Shown piece after piece: positions 35,800-48,533 of a stretch of DNA of 64,000 nucleotides. Origin of the DNA: Antedon bifida (Eukaryota; Echinodermata; Crinoidea; Comatulida; Antedonidae); assembly GCA_963402885.1 (NCBI GenBank), contig OY727097.1:26901401-26965400 (forward strand), in the 5' to 3' direction. Within the stretch, counting starts at the first letter, position 1. Each line of letters begins with the position of its first letter. A model generated the notes under the pieces. The model was not told the origin of the DNA, searched no databases, and saw nothing but the letters and a program-made list of their open reading frames with translations. The position numbers and the translations under genes are program-made.

Positions 35800-35885
35800 G
35801 AACGGGCTACAAGGTTATCTCAAAATTTACACCACACGCGACCATTACACGTGTAAATTTGTTCCGTCCGAACGGGCTCTATGTT
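35800..35885. mobile_element. Possible small fold-back element
   Basis: AAAGCTCGAACGGGCT near the left and TCCGAACGGGCTCT near the right flank the inverted pair AAATTTACAC/GTGTAAATTT. The terminal inversion is imperfect. Confidence 0.35.
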
Positions 35886-36259
35886 AAAAAGTGCCAAGTG
35901 TCATCAGTTTTATTTGAAGGAACAGAAAAATGTGTATCAGACTGTTGAAGTCGAATTGCTTAACTTGAACTTGAATATATTATTTAAGCGATAACAGTAG
36001 GCCCATTGTTGATGTCTTTAATTGTTCTGGTGGACTTTATAGAAATTACTTTCTCTGAAAAACCAACAAAACAAAGAAACCTATATGTAACCCTATACAG
36101 TTCGTCTCATACAATTCATAAAGAACCCATTGTACTTTTAGTATAGGTAATCTAATGTAGCCCAACGAAGACGACAATGAATAGAACGATGATAGTAAAT
36201 ATTATAAAGTTCGATAAAGTTGTCCTGCAAGGACGACGAACACGTAAGATATGTAGCTA

Positions 36260-36410
36260 AAGCTCGTCTACACTATCAAACTAGTTTGACCAAAAAAAAG
36301 TGTGATGTGCCCAAATATGGTAGTGATATGCACAAATATGGTAGTGATTGACATCATCATGTCCATATATGGGCACATGTCACATAAAGTTTGATAGTGT
36401 AGACAGAGCA
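36260..36410. mobile_element. Family A MITE (A8)
   Basis: AAGCTCGTCTACACTATCAA to TGATAGTGTAGACAGAGC; two GTGATATG..AAATATGGTA units sit in the centre. Confidence 0.85.
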
Positions 36411-37635
36411 TGGTGGTGCAACATTGTAAGATTGTATCCATAACGTAACAAGCCTTTAATCTACCTATTGCTTTCGTTTTTAAATAAAATTCAATATTTA
36501 AATGTGTCATTATATTAATTAACCTTCGATTTTCCTCACAATCTTTTGTTCTTCATTGTTGATTTTATCAACAGTGTATCATAAAGCCCGGAGGAAAATA
36601 CAAAATGAAAGGTCAGTAATGTCAACCGCAGTAACCATAGACTTGTTAAGCGCGACCGCGACATTTGTGGAGTCTGAGAAACATACAGGAAATTGATAGA
36701 AACCTATACCGAGGTGTTAAATATTAATTGCTAGCTGTTTCTTTATTTCTTTACTTCATTCCAGGCCAACAGCGAATTATCGCCACTAACAGGCTGGTTG
36801 CTCGTGTATATTGGTTGAATAAAAAAAAACTCACTTGTTAAAATTAGTATTTAGGCCTATATAGTTAGGTGACAACATAAACAAATAATATTACAATTTG
36901 AAGGAGAATGAACATCGTTATATAATGATTTTGGCATCATCATTAGGTCATTATCATATAATTAGCATCATTATCATCGTAATCATTATCATCCTTTTCT
37001 TCAACATAATTGTTATACCATTATGTTCAATATCATTTTACAAAAACCATGTTCGATAATCCGTTCCGTAAATAATGATAATGAATAAAATATCAATTCA
37101 AAAATAGCAAATTCAAAACGTTAGTCATGGTTTTGAATGGCCTAATAAATACCTGAACAAAATTAAACAAACACACGCGTTGACCTCCAAAAAACAATAT
37201 ACATTTTTACTGCTAACCAATCCAGCGGCGAAACAAGGTTTTAAACGAGTGTACCCCCATGAAGAAAATAAACCATGATACTCCAATTATTTTGGGCTCT
37301 CAGAGCTCTCAAATCCAACATACCGTAAAATCCGGGACGATTCGCTCCGGTATTTTCGGATTTGGTGGAATGCATCTTGGCTGAAACGTTCCAGACCAAA
37401 CCAATTATTAATACACACACTGTGTTTACCAAATCCAGACTAGGCCTAGCATTTCTAGTTAAGAAATACTGTTTTCCATTTAATGTTTCTCTCAATAAAG
37501 GGCAAACATTTGTAATCGCATTAAAAACACAGTGCGTCACATTTTGGAAGAGTACACCATAAACAATTCCGGAAACAATTTAGATTTTAGGAATTTATTT
37601 ATAAAATCAACTAAAATGTAACAGATTTTTTGTTA

Positions 37636-37940
37636 AAACGTAGTTCCCACTAGAACGCAACGAAACGTAACGCAGCGACGTATCGACGCAAGGTGCTGTA
37701 TTGCGTAATCACAAGTGGGTACCGACGACGCAATAGTGCTGCAAACATCTCTGGTGTTTGGTTCCCACTAGCGACACAACATAGCGCAACCTACGCTAGT
37801 ACGAACATGCCCTTCCAAATTGTGTTTGCCTCCGCCTGCGTGAAATCAAACCTGCTATGTTTGCAGCATTGTTGCGATTATGCAATACAGCACTTTGCGT
37901 CGATACGTCGTTGCGTTGCGTCCTAGTGGGAACCATGCTT
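37636..37940. mobile_element. Family B2 MITE, compound copy
   Basis: A left half (TAGTTCCCACTAGAACGCAA to GACGACGCAATAGTGC) is followed by a second, oppositely arranged near-complete copy (TTGGTTCCCACTAGCGACAC to TAGTGGGAACCATGCTTA). It suggests insertion into, or recombination with, a relative. Confidence 0.8.
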
Positions 37941-38248
37941 ACGGGAAATCAATTCAGGTTTATATCACACAACAACGCAACGACACTGGAAAGCATAGTA
38001 CAGCGCGTACTCAAAGTACATGCGCAATGGGACGATCGTTCCGCATGCTTCGCCATTAATCAGCTAATCTAATCTTTCAAACTATCCATTACTTTGCAAT
38101 CAGTGGCGATTAATGTTTACTTACCCATCATATATAATGGACATTATTACCCATAAACTTCTTTTCCTGAAGATTTTAAAGTAAACAGAATAAAACATCA
38201 TTATGTCTAAGTTATAGGTACTTGCTTTAACGTAAGAACGAATGGTTT

Positions 38249-38461
38249 AACACCGGAATCCCACTAGCGACGCAACGCAGCGACGTATTGACGCAAAGTG
38301 CTATATTGCGTAATCACAATTGGGAACCGACGACGCATTAGTATTGCAAACATCGCATATTTGATTTCACGCAGGCTGGGGCAAAAACAGTTATCGGAAG
38401 GGCATTTTCCTACGTTGCGTAGGTTGCGTTACGCTGCGTCGCTAGTGAGAACCAAGCTTTA
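38249..38461. mobile_element. Family B2 fold-back MITE
   Basis: ATCCCACTAGCGACGCAACG to GTCGCTAGTGAGAACCAAGC plus TTTA; a B1 copy begins at the next base. Confidence 0.85.
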
Positions 38462-38586
38462 AAGCCGGAACGATGCGCAACGCAAGCATTTTGACCACCA
38501 ATCACAACAGGTGAATTATTCGAACTTATTGTCATTGGTCAACTCGCTTGCGTCATTGGCTAGAGTTGTAATGGCAACCAAGCTTT
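38462..38586. mobile_element. Family B1 MITE
   Basis: AAGCCGGAACGATGCGCAAC to ATGGCAACCAAGCTTTA, with TTGACCACCAATCACAAC facing GTCATTGGTCAACTCGCTTG. Confidence 0.75.
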
Positions 38587-38626
38587 ACACATCTATGACG
38601 CATTTTACCCCCTCCTCCCACCCCTA

Positions 38627-38829
38627 AAGCTTGGTTCTCACTTGCGACGCAACGTAACACAATCTACGCAACGTAAGAAAATGCCCTTCCAATCATTGTG
38701 TTTGCCCCCGCCTGCGTAATATCAATTTTTACAGCAATGTTGCGTCGTCGGTTCCCACTTGCGATTACGCAATACATCACTTTGCGTCGATACGTCACTT
38801 AGTTGCGTTCTAGTAAGAACCACGCTTTA
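38627..38829. mobile_element. Family B2 fold-back MITE, reverse orientation
   Basis: AAGCTTGGTTCTCACTTGCG to TAGTAAGAACCACGCTTTA; the interior AAAATGCCCTTCCAATCATT is the reverse of the 38249 copy. Confidence 0.85.
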
Positions 38830-39449
38830 AACAAGGTCTTTACGCACATTTACAGACAGTATGGTCTCATGTCTGTCTTTAAATGCGCGTAAACATGAAG
38901 GAATTAGTGATACCTCCATGGTCAAAAGCAGGTCACAGAAAGCCGTTTAAACGAGCCATTACTACATTTTATTGATCGTCATGTTTATGGTGTTATCTTC
39001 CTTAAAGGTATGATGGGCATTGTAGCACTTTATGCACTAATTAGGCCAAGTAACCAGGGTAGAGTGAACTTAATTAATTGTAATTTCACTCTTCCCTAGT
39101 CTAACGTAATCAAATCAATCTTCAATTATGATAATAGTTAAGTCATATAATTATTTACTCCATGGAGATTGAAATGATATTATGATTGTATGACTCTTGT
39201 ATAACAGAGAATAGAATCCTTATTTACCCTGTAACGTATGTATAAGCCATCCCTCTTGAGGAAGAAGGCTTTAGTTCATTTTCATAGATTTCCGTCTCTC
39301 AAAGTGGATTTATCATTGTTCTGTGTTACACCACGGCACTATTACAGAATGCAATATTCAGAATATCAAATTACCTTATGTTTTTCGTTTTTCTTTTCTT
39401 TCTTTTACGTTCCTAATAATACATACGTCATGAAAACTATGAAAAATAG

Positions 39450-39840
39450 CTGCGTATGCCTATTAACTTGCTTTGACGTATATATACATCATCAGTATCA
39501 ACTATGTCCCCGGTGACGTGTCGTACTTGCAAACATTCATGAACAACATGATCCAATCGATGTATTGCATTCCGTGGAGAAATTAGTTTAAATGTCTGCA
39601 TGTAGAAGTACACACAGAGTAAAACTTGATGTTTTGGCCATATGCGTCCTAATGAACTTGCTTTGGCGTGTCATTGAGATCCAAATAAACTATAAGTTGA
39701 CGTGTCGTAGTTGCAAACAATAATGAACAAATTGGTCCTATCAATACACTGTATCCCATACCATAGAGGAATTAATATTGAACATTTTTCCATTTACACA
39801 TATTAAAACTGTTTTGGCGTGCCATAGGCATCCTAATGAT
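39450..39840. repeat. 185-bp tandem duplication
   Basis: GACGTGTCGTACTTGCAAAC at 39514 and GACGTGTCGTAGTTGCAAAC at 39699; each is preceded by an ACTTGCTTTGRCG block and followed by CATGAACAA or AATGAACAA. Confidence 0.75.
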
Positions 39841-40242
39841 CAAACTTAATCCTAGCGATCCATCATGTTCATTTAAAAGAGATATAATCCACCGTTGTAT
39901 AGCCATAATAATGCCAAACGTATTAAACTGTCGTCGGACCGAAGCTTTCAACTTTACAATATGTTTATAACCTTAGGCCTACACCGAAGCAAACAGTTAT
40001 TTTAGATATATATTTTTATAAATCGCCTTTATGTCTGTTGATGAGAACATTAAAGACGTACTCTTTCCGTAAATCCGCAACACTGATAACTACAAATCCA
40101 GTAATTGCTTACTTTTCAATAAACAAATAACCAATTCCAACAAAAACAGCTAATCGAAAAATTCATCAATATGTATCTTGAAAGTCAAATCATAAGCAGG
40201 GCATAGATCGAATAGGTTGTATATCCACGTGACGGTTTATGA

Positions 40243-40310
40243 CCAGTCAGCGTGTGTGGTACAATTATCACACTTTAGGTTCTGGGCCTGATTCGAACCC
40301 CATGGACATC
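40243..40310 (+). mobile_element. Possible degenerate tRNA-SINE head
   Basis: A box B-like TGATTCGAACCCC follows a tRNA-like stretch; box A is unclear and no tail was found. Confidence 0.3.
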
Positions 40311-41192
40311 TTCTTTGTTTAAAGAGATTATTTAGAGGGTTATGTTCAATTATATTTAAGAACTAGATCGGTCACCAACATATACATTATTGTTATTGTT
40401 GTCAAATTTATATAGTGCTTTTAATAATCAACAAATTGTTCCAAAAGGATTAAACAATAATAATTAATCTCATACATTATTCATGATTTCTGTCTGAGAC
40501 GTCGTCCAGTTGGTGTAGGTTTACACTTGCGTAAACGCTTTTACGTAATGAAACTCAATTCTAAATATTCAAACCCATTATTCCATTATGATGAATGTTC
40601 TATTCGTTCCATATATTTATTTTTTTGGTTGAACATTCTAATTAAAGTTTGTTGTTTTTATTTGATAGTCTAAACAGACGGTATGCTCATTCGATCGACG
40701 TTAAATCATATTGATACATGCATTCATTTGGCCTAGCTTTCGGTTCGTTATCCTCTACCATTAGTCACATAGGTTTAAACATGGGCGAAGTGGCTGTTAT
40801 TTCACGTTTCAATAAAATAAATTGTTTTTCATCTGTTTGTTTTAATGTTTTTCATGCCAATTGGTCTCAGACATGTAGGATAAATATCTCAGGTAACTCG
40901 TTACACATTTTGAATTAGAATCATTTGCACGTACAATATAACAAATAATGACTACTGAATAAGGCTAAATAAATAAGTCACGTTTGATACAAATAGTGAG
41001 TTATTTTTTATGTTTATTTTTTTTCTTCTGTGTGCTGTTTTAAATTGCAATTAAAGTGCGTTGAATATTTATTATAGCAATTAAGTAACATTCCAATACT
41101 AATATGTTTTACTAATTATGCACCACACTAGTAACTGTTGTGCTCTGAAATTCCCAGTTTGTTCCGCAATAGATTGTCTTACCTTTTTTTCG

Positions 41193-41319
41193 GTAACTAG
41201 TTTGACAAGAAAATGTGATGTGCCCAAATGTGATAGTGATGTGTTCAAATATGGTAGTGATTTGAGGTCATCGTATCACATTTTGTGTCACATAAAGTTT
41301 GATCGTGTAGACAGAGCTT
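41193..41319. mobile_element. Family A MITE (A9), left end lost
   Basis: TAACTAGTTTGACAAGAAAA to GATCGTGTAGACAGAGCTT, with GATGTGCCCAAATGTGATAG in the core. Confidence 0.75.
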
Positions 41320-41936
41320 ATAATTTCGCGACTCTGATATATCGAATATTTAGCTAGGTTCTCTTGTTTAATCAAATTTTGCATGTGCATGCCTTCGATT
41401 ATTATACAAGATAACCGTGATTGCTGTTGACTTTTATAATATAAAGTGACATGTATACTTTAATGAGATACACACACTAATTATAATCATGACACTGTTT
41501 TTATAGGCATTCGTATGATGAGTTTTAATATTGCATGTCGATATAATTTTTTGTAATATATCAGTGATACTTATTGGAAGAACTCCGCCCATGATATGAT
41601 TATCTTCCACATGATCACTCCCGACAAAATAATCTGTTGATTGTTTTAAAATTACAGTTTTTAGTCCTTGTGCGTGACAGTGTCTTCATTTATTAGTTAC
41701 TGCGTTGTAAACTATAATGCGTCAACAAATAGTACGGTAACGCGCCACGCCCGTATACTGCATTCACCTATGAGTTCTGGTGCTTGCTTTGTATGCTTTG
41801 GAATTGTAATGTGTCTCATCGCGTTGCGTGCCCACTAATGTTTCCTTGCGTTGTGAACTGTTAGATCCTCGTGTTTTGATGTTATCACTTCAGGGTAAAT
41901 AACTAAACATAAACGCCGGGCCCCTAAAGCTTGGTT

Positions 41937-42085
41937 CCCACTAGGACGCAACGCAAGGACGTAAACGCAACGCAAGCGTGTTGACCACTCACTAGCGACA
42001 GTTCGAATAATCTATCGCTTGTAGTTGGTCAACTCACTTACGTTCCGTTACGTCCTTGTGTTGCGTCTCTAGTGGGAACCAGACA
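41937..42085. mobile_element. Family B1 fold-back MITE
   Basis: AAGCTTGGTTCCCACTAGGA to TCTCTAGTGGGAACCAGAC; the two arms match closely through ACGCAACGCAAGGACGTAA. Confidence 0.85.
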
Positions 42086-42666
42086 TTAGCTAGAGTTGTC
42101 AATTGTACAACCATGGAACACTGATTATAATAAATTTTTAATGTTTGTTCTCGCATTTGAACTACATTTTTACACAAACAACCCACCGTGGTGATATTAA
42201 TAATGTATGTCATTCAACCATATTATTTATTTTGTGTTTACTTTACAGTTCTACGCACTGCACTAGCTTCGTTTTGTTTTCTTTCGATATTATTTACATT
42301 TCACTCCCGCGCGGATACTATAAATTAAATACTTTACCGGATTACTGCACTAGCTTAGCTTAGAGCCCATTTACCATTTTAAAAAATAACAACATTTAAA
42401 AAGATCTGTATCGTCGTATGATGAACCCAAGTTTGTTAATTTAACAGTTAATCGTCTGCTTAATTTACGCGAAACAGTAAATCACTAATTCATTTATTAC
42501 GTCGAGATGGAATGCTATAATTGAAGCATAATCGGTTGACCCCACCAATGACCCCGTGTTACACAGTCTTCGCCACTGGGTGCCATTTTAATACATTACG
42601 TACTTGTGGTTATAATTATATAACATAACTTAATGATTACGATGGTTGTATGATGAGCCATGGAAT

Positions 42667-42845
42667 AGTGGGCAAATCTGGCATAATTATGCTATGTAGC
42701 ATAATTTTGACCCATCTGGCATCTAGCATTTATGCTAGGCATAATTTTAGAAAATCTAGCATAATCTGGCATAATTTGAAAAACCCAATTTTCTAGAAAT
42801 TTTCTTTAAAATCTAGCATAATGTTTACCCAAACTAGAATAATTT
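42667..42845. repeat. Scattered short repeat CTAGCATAAT/CTGGCATAAT
   Basis: At least eight copies of TCTRGCATAAT or TAGGCATAAT in 180 bp with irregular spacing. Confidence 0.65.
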
Positions 42846-43594
42846 GGCCGCAAACCTGACCTGATGACCATTTTGTGCTGATTTCCATCGCTGGCCACAC
42901 TGATGATGAGTATGAATTAGGACATTATTTAGAGTTTAGTGCCTTTTGGTATACACCATTATGTTAGTAGTAGTAGAACACTTTCATAGTAGTCTGCATC
43001 TCAGATATTTATGTAAAATGTCAATCAGAAATAGAAAAAAGGATCAAAATTTAATATTATTAGAGCCTGTTGAAAAAGTTTTAAACAGACAGCGGAGAAA
43101 TATTAAGTTTACCTTTTAATTTTGGAGCTATAGTCACCAATGTTATAAAATTGTTAATAAGTCATTAATGTGCACTCGGCTAGGCCTACAGCAAAACACA
43201 GAAACAGATCATTCATATACGATTGTGTGGGTGAGATGACTTGAATTGAACTAATAAATTATACGCTAGGCCTAAACAAATAATTAGGACTTATGAAATC
43301 ACGAATAACCCAATTCACACAGACTAGGTTTACTCTAAGGTACATGCATGGTGCTTATTAAATTTTAATTACTAGAAGTGATTATAGTGATGAAAAATGT
43401 TAATAGTATTATGAATGAGATGATGAGGAGGGTGATACTGCCGTGCCGGCCGGTGTTGTTTAGAGAAAGACTGTGATGTTTATGATGAAATAATGCCGTA
43501 TGAGGATAAGCAACGGTAATTGCCATTTTTTATGTGTTTAATTATGATAGTGATTGAGTTTTATGAGTAACACATTGATGATGATGACATTATG

Positions 43595-44150
43595 AAAATG
43601 AGTAAGATGAGGAATATTATGAAAATGAGGAAGATGAGGAATATGATGAAAATGAGGAAGATGAGGAATATGATGAAAATGAGGAAGATGAGGAATATGA
43701 TGAAAATGAGGAAGATGATGAATATGATGAAAATGAGGAATATGATGAAAATGAGGAAGATGATGAAAATGAGGAAGATGGGGAATATGATGAAAATGAA
43801 GAAGATGATGAAAATGAAGAAGATGATGAAAATGAGGAAGATGAGGAATATGATGAAAATGAGGAAGATGATGAAAATGAGGAAGATGATGATGAAAAGG
43901 AGGAAGATGATGATGAAAATGAGGAAGATGATGATGAAAATGAGGAAGATAGGGAATATGATGAAAATGAGGAAGATGATGAAAATGAGGAAGATGGGAA
44001 ATATGATGAAAATGAGGAAGATGATGAAAATAAGGAAGATGATGAAAATAAGGAAGATGATGAAAATAAGGAAGATGATGAAAATGATGAAAATGAGGAA
44101 TATGATGAAAATGAGGAATATGATGAAAATGAGTAAGATGAGGAATTTTG
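43595..44150. repeat. Purine-rich minisatellite based on GATGAAAATGAGGAA
   Basis: Units of 15 to 27 bp built from GATGAAAATGAGGAA with GATGAG, GATGAT or TATGAT added. Almost all length changes are multiples of three, so frames on both strands stay open (KMRKM and DENEE on +, IFLIF on the minus strand). One strand is nearly all purine plus T. No start, splice or domain signal supports a gene. Confidence 0.93.
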
Positions 44151-44188
44151 GAGGAGGATGTTGATTATAAGGAAAATTGTGGTATTGA

Positions 44189-44211
44189 GTAGGAGGAGGA
44201 GGAGGAGGAGA
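44189..44211. repeat. GGA/GAG microsatellite
   Basis: GTAGGAGGAGGAGGAGGAGG, just after the purine minisatellite. Confidence 0.85.
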
Positions 44212-45101
44212 ATTGATTATGATAAGGATGATGATAATGGTGATATGATGCAGATTTGATTCAATTAAGCATAGAATGAGATTCAATTGCAGAATGGCAA
44301 TCGATACACATCCACATTGATTGTGTGTGCTTTGATTTAGTTAAAAACCATAGGACATAGACCTATATCTTTGAAATGTCATGCGAAACGAAAAATCGAT
44401 TACAAACACAGGTGACAGGAGCTATTTGGTTTAGATGATCTGAACGCTACACGTTGACTTGCCCTACATAACATCACATTATAACTGCCTTGTTAACATT
44501 TGTTACATTCTCATGAGTTGAATGAAAGGAACCGGAAATGACGTATAATTGAGCATACATTTTAGATTTTGGTTTTTAAGCACGATCTACCTAGAACCCT
44601 GAAGATATACTGTCCATGTTTGGTTCCTTCTTGTGGAAAGATGGTATTGTGTCCTAAAGGCTTAATGACATCGTGCAAATGTGATTGAAAGCAAAACGGT
44701 TGGTCTAATAATCCTATATCTCAAGGAATAATAGCACTTCATTCAGATAGTGTGAACTTTGACATTTACGCAGACGATAACTTTAAACGAAGTGTGAATT
44801 TTCCCACTTTCTTAAGAAGTGGTAAATTATCTGTAAAACGGAACGTATACGGAATAACAACTAATATAACTTGAAATAACTGTTTTGCTTTTTAAAAGTG
44901 TTTACAATAATTGTTGTTATTGTGTAAATAGTTGATGTTAGTGTGAATATCCTTAAGCTTTACAAATTAGGAGTTTTTTTTAAAGTGTTAACATCTCATT
45001 TCCGAAAGTAATAACTTATCTAGTGAGGTGTAGTTAGGGAAAGAACGATAACATTTCCTGTTTAGTAAATGTCTAAATTGAAGTCATACTTATTTCAGAG
45101 T

Positions 45102-45656
45102 TTAAAGATGTATTGTCCCTTTGTCAAATTCCAAAAAAATTAAAAATAAAAGATTTCGAAAAAAAGTGGGTCATTTTGAAATATCATAATAGTTATTAAC
45201 TTTCACCAAAAATTAGTCGAAAAAAAAATCATTTAACTGAAATACAGACATTTTTTGGTTCAAAAAATAACTTTGACTTCCAGTCAGAGTTTTCGATCAA
45301 AACATATCTCATAATGCAACGCGCTTATTTGAATACTCTGTATGCATAATCATAAAACTTCCTCGCGATCTGTGTGAAAACACCTTCTCAACCATGACGA
45401 GTTGTAAACAATCCTAATTAGCATCATGCATAATGTATAATCATGGTTTGAAATCTTTGTTTACTTTCGCTGGCGACGATTTTCCAGACGAAATGTAATC
45501 AAATTAATTTAGCTGTTAATTACGTAAAATTGTTGTTTTTGGCTCGAATTTTCGACTTAAAGTGAATAACTTTAATATTACTTTGATATGGCCAATTTAA
45601 ATTTAGAATATTCTGACCTTCATTTTTTTGTGTTCAAGGGACAATACATCTTTAAA
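45102..45656. mobile_element. Family C MITE, copy 4 (long)
   Basis: Ends TTTAAAGATGTATTGTCCCT and AAGGGACAATACATCTTTAAA are perfect over about 20 bp. The interior is longer than in other copies and includes an unrelated GC-richer part (45305-45480), possibly an insertion. Confidence 0.8.
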
Positions 45657-45804
45657 GTTTAATATCTTTTGTTGGTGTTAAACGTTTCGTCTTGAAATTA
45701 GTAAAATTGTCTTTGGCATTTTGAATAACATGTGGTACTGAAAATATGGCAAGAGCCAGGATTACCATAAGGGTAAAAAAATATTCTTTCTAAAAGTTAG
45801 TACA

Positions 45805-46505
45805 TTACTTATTCCTTCTCTCCTCTCTTCTATTTATTATTTATTATTTATTTCCAGAGTTGACTGAAGTTCGATTGAAGTTAGGACGTTATTTATTCCT
45901 TCTAATACCACAGTTAGATTGAAGTTCGATTAAGCTTAGAACATTATTTATTCCTTCTCTCCAGAGTTAGATTGAAGTTCGATTGAAGTGAGAACATTAT
46001 TTATTATTTATTTCCAGAGTTAGACTAAAGTTCGATTGAACTTAAAACATAATCTATTACTTCTTCCCAGAGTTAGATTGAAGTTCGATTGAAGTGAGAA
46101 CATTATTTATTATTTATTTCCAGAGTTAGACTAAAGTTCGATTGAACTTAGAACATAATCTATTACTTCTTCCCAGAGTTAGATTGAAGTTCGATTGAAG
46201 TGAGAACATTATTTATTATTTATTTCCAGAGTTAGACTAAAGTTCGATTGAACTTAGAACATAATCTATTACTTCTTCCCAGAGTTAGATTGAAGTTCGA
46301 TAGAGCTTAGAACATTCTTTATTCCTTCTTTCCAGAGTTAGATTGAAGTTAAATTTAAGTTAGAGCATTACCTTCTAGTCACAGAGGTGTTGGTTATTAA
46401 ATAGATTGAAATTTGATTGAACTTAGATTTTCTTTCTTCTAATTCCAGACTTTATTGAAGTTAGAACATTATTTATTCCTGTAATTCCATAGTTAGATTG
46501 ATTTA
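45805..46505. repeat. 53-bp tandem repeat with a 106-bp dimer level
   Basis: CCAGAGTTAG starts units at 45961, 46014, 46067 and onward every 53 bp. Odd units read ATTGAAGTTCGATTGAAGTG, even units ACTAAAGTTCGATTGAACTT, so three dimers are nearly identical; outer units are degenerate. Confidence 0.9.
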
Positions 46506-47409
46506 GTACATTTTTTTTTATTTTACGCAGACAATCTTTTGTTTAATGTTTTTCAATATAATTCCTGAAAGGAGTAGTAGAAGTACGCCCACAACTTGAA
46601 TAACAATTAGTACTGAAATAAAGATCAATCAAAGATCAAACATGTGTATTTTATAGTTGCACACTCTCTCTTATTTCATTTCAAGAGGTAAACATTAAAA
46701 ATTTAAATAAAATTTAAACTAAATTTATTTTTAGTTGAACCCCATCGTTTCTTTGTAACTGAAATCGATTAAATATATGTTGAAACATGTATTTTGATAT
46801 AAATTTTTTTTTAAATTAAATAATTCTTTTCTGCTTTAAACATACTGTACCAGTAATTTTTGATCTGAACAAAATTACAACACCATATGTATTGTTTCAT
46901 TACCTTATTTGGAAATCAGAATTATTGGTAATCTTGGCTGCTTTTGATAAATGTTTGTTTGTTGGAGTTATGACGTGTGTGTAGGAGGATTAGGTAAACT
47001 AGTTTGTAACATGGATCATTTGTGTATTGTCTTGTCACAGACAGACAGTTTAATAGATTACCTAACTACTAGACATTAATTGAATACGTATATTGACAAA
47101 AAAAGAAGAAAAGAAGAATGCTTCACATATGTTGAATACATGTAATGGTGAAGGAAAGATGAGGATATTGTTGGGTACCGTAATTGTTCAAAATCGATTT
47201 TACGTGGAGTATCCTAAGGAATACATAATTATTATTTCAATGTTTTACTTTTTAAACTGTATGAGGAAAAGTGAAATAAAAAAACACTGTAGGATATTAA
47301 GCGTTTATAGATAGGAGGTTTGGCTCTGGGCAGTTTATGACTACAACTGTACATTGCTGTGGTCGCTCGTCATCTGAAAGAATTGACAATAGTTTCTTTT
47401 ACATCAGCT

Positions 47410-47625
47410 ATTGAACTTATATTTGAAATGTCACTATTGAAATGTCACTATTTTAAATTACACTATTTTGAAAAGTCACTATTTTGAAAAATCACTATTT
47501 AAAATTTCGCTATTTGAAATGGAATTTGTCACCATCTAAAATGTCACTATTTAAAAAATCAATATTTGTCATATCAGTTGTCGTTATTTGAAATGTCAGT
47601 ATTTGAAATGCCACCATTTTTAGTG
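47410..47625. repeat. Degenerate 16-20-bp repeat GAAATGTCACTATTT
   Basis: About ten variants of TTGAAATGTCACTATTT with insertions and base changes. Confidence 0.75.
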
Positions 47626-47960
47626 TATATATAATGTTAGCAATCCATCAATGATTATCATGATTATGTGAATGTTTCATAAACATTAGTCATGTTCTGT
47701 TTAGAAACGTGCAGTTCCCTAATTTACAGTTATAAACACAATCAAAGGGGTTTTTTAACATATGACTTCTAAACATGCAACCTTGTTTTAAAACTTTTTT
47801 AATTTGAATTTTATTATTCGAAATGTTGGTTTCTGGGTATTTGGAAATACATAGACACTACGAAATATATTATACGTATAGTATGATGACACATTATGAC
47901 ATGTGGCGTTTGAAATGTTAATATTGTCATAACTAAATAAAAGTGAATTGATTGGTGGTA

Positions 47961-48533
47961 TGACGCGTTATGAAATACGTATTGACACACTATGAAATAT
48001 GTATTGACACGCTATGAAATACGTATTGACACGTTATGAAATACGTATCGACACGTTATGAAATACGTATCCACACGTTATGAAATACGTATTGACACGT
48101 TATGAAATACGTAATGACACGTTATGAAATATGTATTGACACGCTATGAAATACGTATTGACACGTTATGAAATACGTATTGACACGTTATGAAATACGT
48201 ATCTACACGTTATGAAATACGTATTGACACGTTATGAAATACGTATTGACACGTTATGAAATACGTATTGACACGTTCTGAAAAACGTATTGACACGTTC
48301 TGAAAAACGTATTGACACGTTACGAAATACGTATTGACACGTTATGAAATATGTATTGACACGTTATGAAATACGTATTGACACGTTACAAAATACGTAT
48401 TAAGACGTTATGAAATACGTATTGACACGTTATGAAATACGTATTGACACGTTATGAAATACGTATTGACACGTTATGAAATACGTATTAAGACGTTATG
48501 AAATACGTATTGACACGTTTTGAAATACGTATG
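47961..48533. repeat. 22-bp minisatellite ACACGTTATGAAATACGTATTG (~26 copies)
   Basis: Units are shown as ACACGTTATGAAATACGTAT plus TG. Each carries the palindrome ATACGTAT and an ACGT pair 10 bp apart. Copies differ by single bases; the phase holds throughout. There are no spacers, so it is not a CRISPR. Confidence 0.95.

Noticed and set aside
37693-38072. Overlapping frames of 70-77 codons
   Set aside because: They lie in B2 MITEs and follow their palindromes.
43561-44286. Long frames on both strands (Met/Lys-rich on +, Ile/Phe-rich on -)
   Set aside because: They come from the GATGAAAATGAGGAA array; no start, splice or domain evidence.
47961-48533. CRISPR-like regular repeat
   Set aside because: Units are directly joined with no unique spacers, and the DNA is eukaryotic.
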